From NCBI GenBank assembly GCA_902606645.1, contig CACLHJ010000003.1, positions 1 to 51,462 of the forward strand: 51,462 nucleotides of DNA, in the 5' to 3' direction. Positions 50,995 to 51,462 of the stretch are shown piece by piece. The translations under genes were made by a program, and so were the position numbers. The notes below the pieces were generated by a model. That model did no database searches, was not told where the DNA came from, and saw only the letters and a program-made list of their open reading frames with translations. How positions within the stretch are numbered: the stretch's first letter is position 1; every line of letters starts with the position of its first letter. Origin of the DNA: an uncultured Pelagibacteraceae bacterium. GTDB lineage: Bacteria; Pseudomonadota; Alphaproteobacteria; Pelagibacterales; Pelagibacteraceae.

Positions 50995-51462
50995 GATCTA
51001 ACTCTCTCTCCTTTTGGATCTACATAATGTGATGAAACAATTTCAACTGGAATTACTTTGTTTTTTAATGGCGACATAACAAATAATTTTTCTCCAATCA
51101 TATTTTTTCCATCCTTTAAAATTGCAAGAGAGAAAGGATTGTCATGTTCTACACTCCAGCATGAAGCGGATATGTGTCCTAATTTTTTATTTGGTAGAGG
51201 TGCTTTAGCGTCTTCAACTAAATGAGATCCCTCTGGTATGCTTGTTTTTTTATCTAAAGGGACAACTCCAACAATCTTTTGTCTGTCGCTTGAAGTAAAA
51301 GCTTCTCTATTTAATGACCTTTTACCGATAAAATCTTTCTTTTTACTAATTAATCCCTCCAATGAAGTGTCATAAGAAATTGTTCTTCCATCAAGTTCTG
51401 ATCCTGCCACATGCCCCATTTCAATTCTCAAAGTTGATAACGCTTCTGTTCCATAAGGCTGA
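50991..51462 (-). CDS. soxA: Sarcosine oxidase alpha subunit, C-terminal part (cut by window edge)
   Basis: Open frame to base 51462, so about 156 C-terminal residues are present. [34 protein letters not shown], then the C-terminal barrel with [21 protein letters not shown] and ending [11 protein letters not shown] are the GcvT-like domain end of SoxA. A TTG at 51431 could be mistaken for a start, but the family match runs upstream of it to the edge. SoxA binds FAD, FMN and NAD and channels the methyl group to THF. Confidence 0.92.
   Translation of the reverse strand, partial: QPYGTEALSTLRIEMGHVAGSELDGRTISYDTSLEGLISKKKDFIGKRSLNREAFTSSDRQKIVGVVPLDKKTSIPEGSHLVEDAKAPLPNKKLGHISASCWSVEHDNPFSLAILKDGKNMIGEKLFVMSPLKNKVIPVEIVSSHYVDPKGERVRS

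Noticed and set aside
50991-51431. SoxA fragment as a complete 146-residue protein starting at TTG 51431
   Set aside because: The reading frame and the SoxA match continue upstream to the window edge, so this is the end of a larger gene.
1-51462. tRNA, rRNA, CRISPR, insertion sequences, integrases or prophage genes
   Set aside because: No cloverleaf with CCA-type ends, repeat-spacer array, transposase or phage structural gene was seen; the longest gene-free stretch is under 300 bases.

Overview
The window is AT-rich, almost entirely coding, with many genes abutting or overlapping by 1-8 bases and no mobile elements, tRNAs, rRNAs or CRISPR visible. This style, together with the gene content (DMGDH-ETF-ETF:QO, DmdA-like demethylase plus MetF-like reductase, heterotetrameric sarcosine oxidase, TRAP transporter, AcuI-like reductase, short intergenic regions), suggests a streamlined marine alphaproteobacterium of the SAR11/Pelagibacterales type. 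The taxonomic call is an inference from recognised protein families, not from a marker gene.

Layout. (1) 1-340: the start of phosphoenolpyruvate carboxylase, running off the left edge. (2) 315-14012: a sugar-acid catabolism island: SMP-30 lactonase, galactarolactone-cycloisomerase-like enolase-superfamily enzyme, FAH-family hydrolase, KDF-dehydrogenase-like SDR, GarR-like reductase, DctMQP TRAP uptake system, D-2-hydroxyacid dehydrogenase, IlvD/Edd sugar-acid dehydratase, then in the opposite direction a UxaA/GarD dehydratase, an EamA exporter and a second GarR/HIBADH-like enzyme. (3) 14013-14294: a gene-free stretch with a perfect Shine-Dalgarno, a nine-codon ORF and several hairpins. (4) 14295-16982: unknown protein, cytochrome c', cytochrome b561, DUF4396 membrane protein, ETHE1-like persulfide dioxygenase. 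(5) 17157-22830: AzlCD exporter and a ferric-iron ABC transporter (FbpA-like, two-domain permease, ATPase) with a Prx5 peroxiredoxin inside the operon, headed by a double Fur/RirA-type operator. (6) 22892-26318: LysR regulator, AcuI-like reductase, FolE, HisI, DUF2237.

(7) 26320-39135: a very compact run of 14 same-strand genes: Rieske oxygenase, SAM methyltransferase, P-loop kinase, nucleotidyltransferase, 2OG-Fe oxygenase, crotonase, a small membrane protein, CoA-binding protein, MFS carrier, DUF4864, then dimethylglycine/sarcosine dehydrogenase, EtfB, EtfA and ETF:quinone oxidoreductase. (8) 39217-41994: MetF-like reductase, DmdA/GcvT-like demethylase, a 36-residue membrane peptide and a Yip1-like protein. 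(9) 41991-45395: a four-gene cluster of a small double-CxxC protein, DUF3726, an unrecognised 553-residue protein and an M19-fold protein that seems to lack half of its metal ligands. (10) 45488-51462: purEK, GNAT, cold-shock protein, Asp/Glu racemase, unknown protein, lipoprotein, EamA carrier, and the end of a sarcosine oxidase operon (SoxA C-terminus, SoxG).

How it fits together. Two themes dominate: use of sugar acids (region 2) and oxidation of methylated C1 donors. In the second, N-methyl groups are removed by DMGDH and sarcosine oxidase, the electrons pass through ETF and ETF:QO to quinone, and methyl groups carried on tetrahydrofolate are processed by the MetF-like enzyme; the DmdA-like protein would feed in another methylated substrate that I cannot name. 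The most likely undescribed systems are the oxygenase/methyltransferase/kinase/nucleotidyltransferase sub-cluster at 34870-39135 and the M19-like/553-aa/DUF3726/CxxC cluster at 41991-45395.
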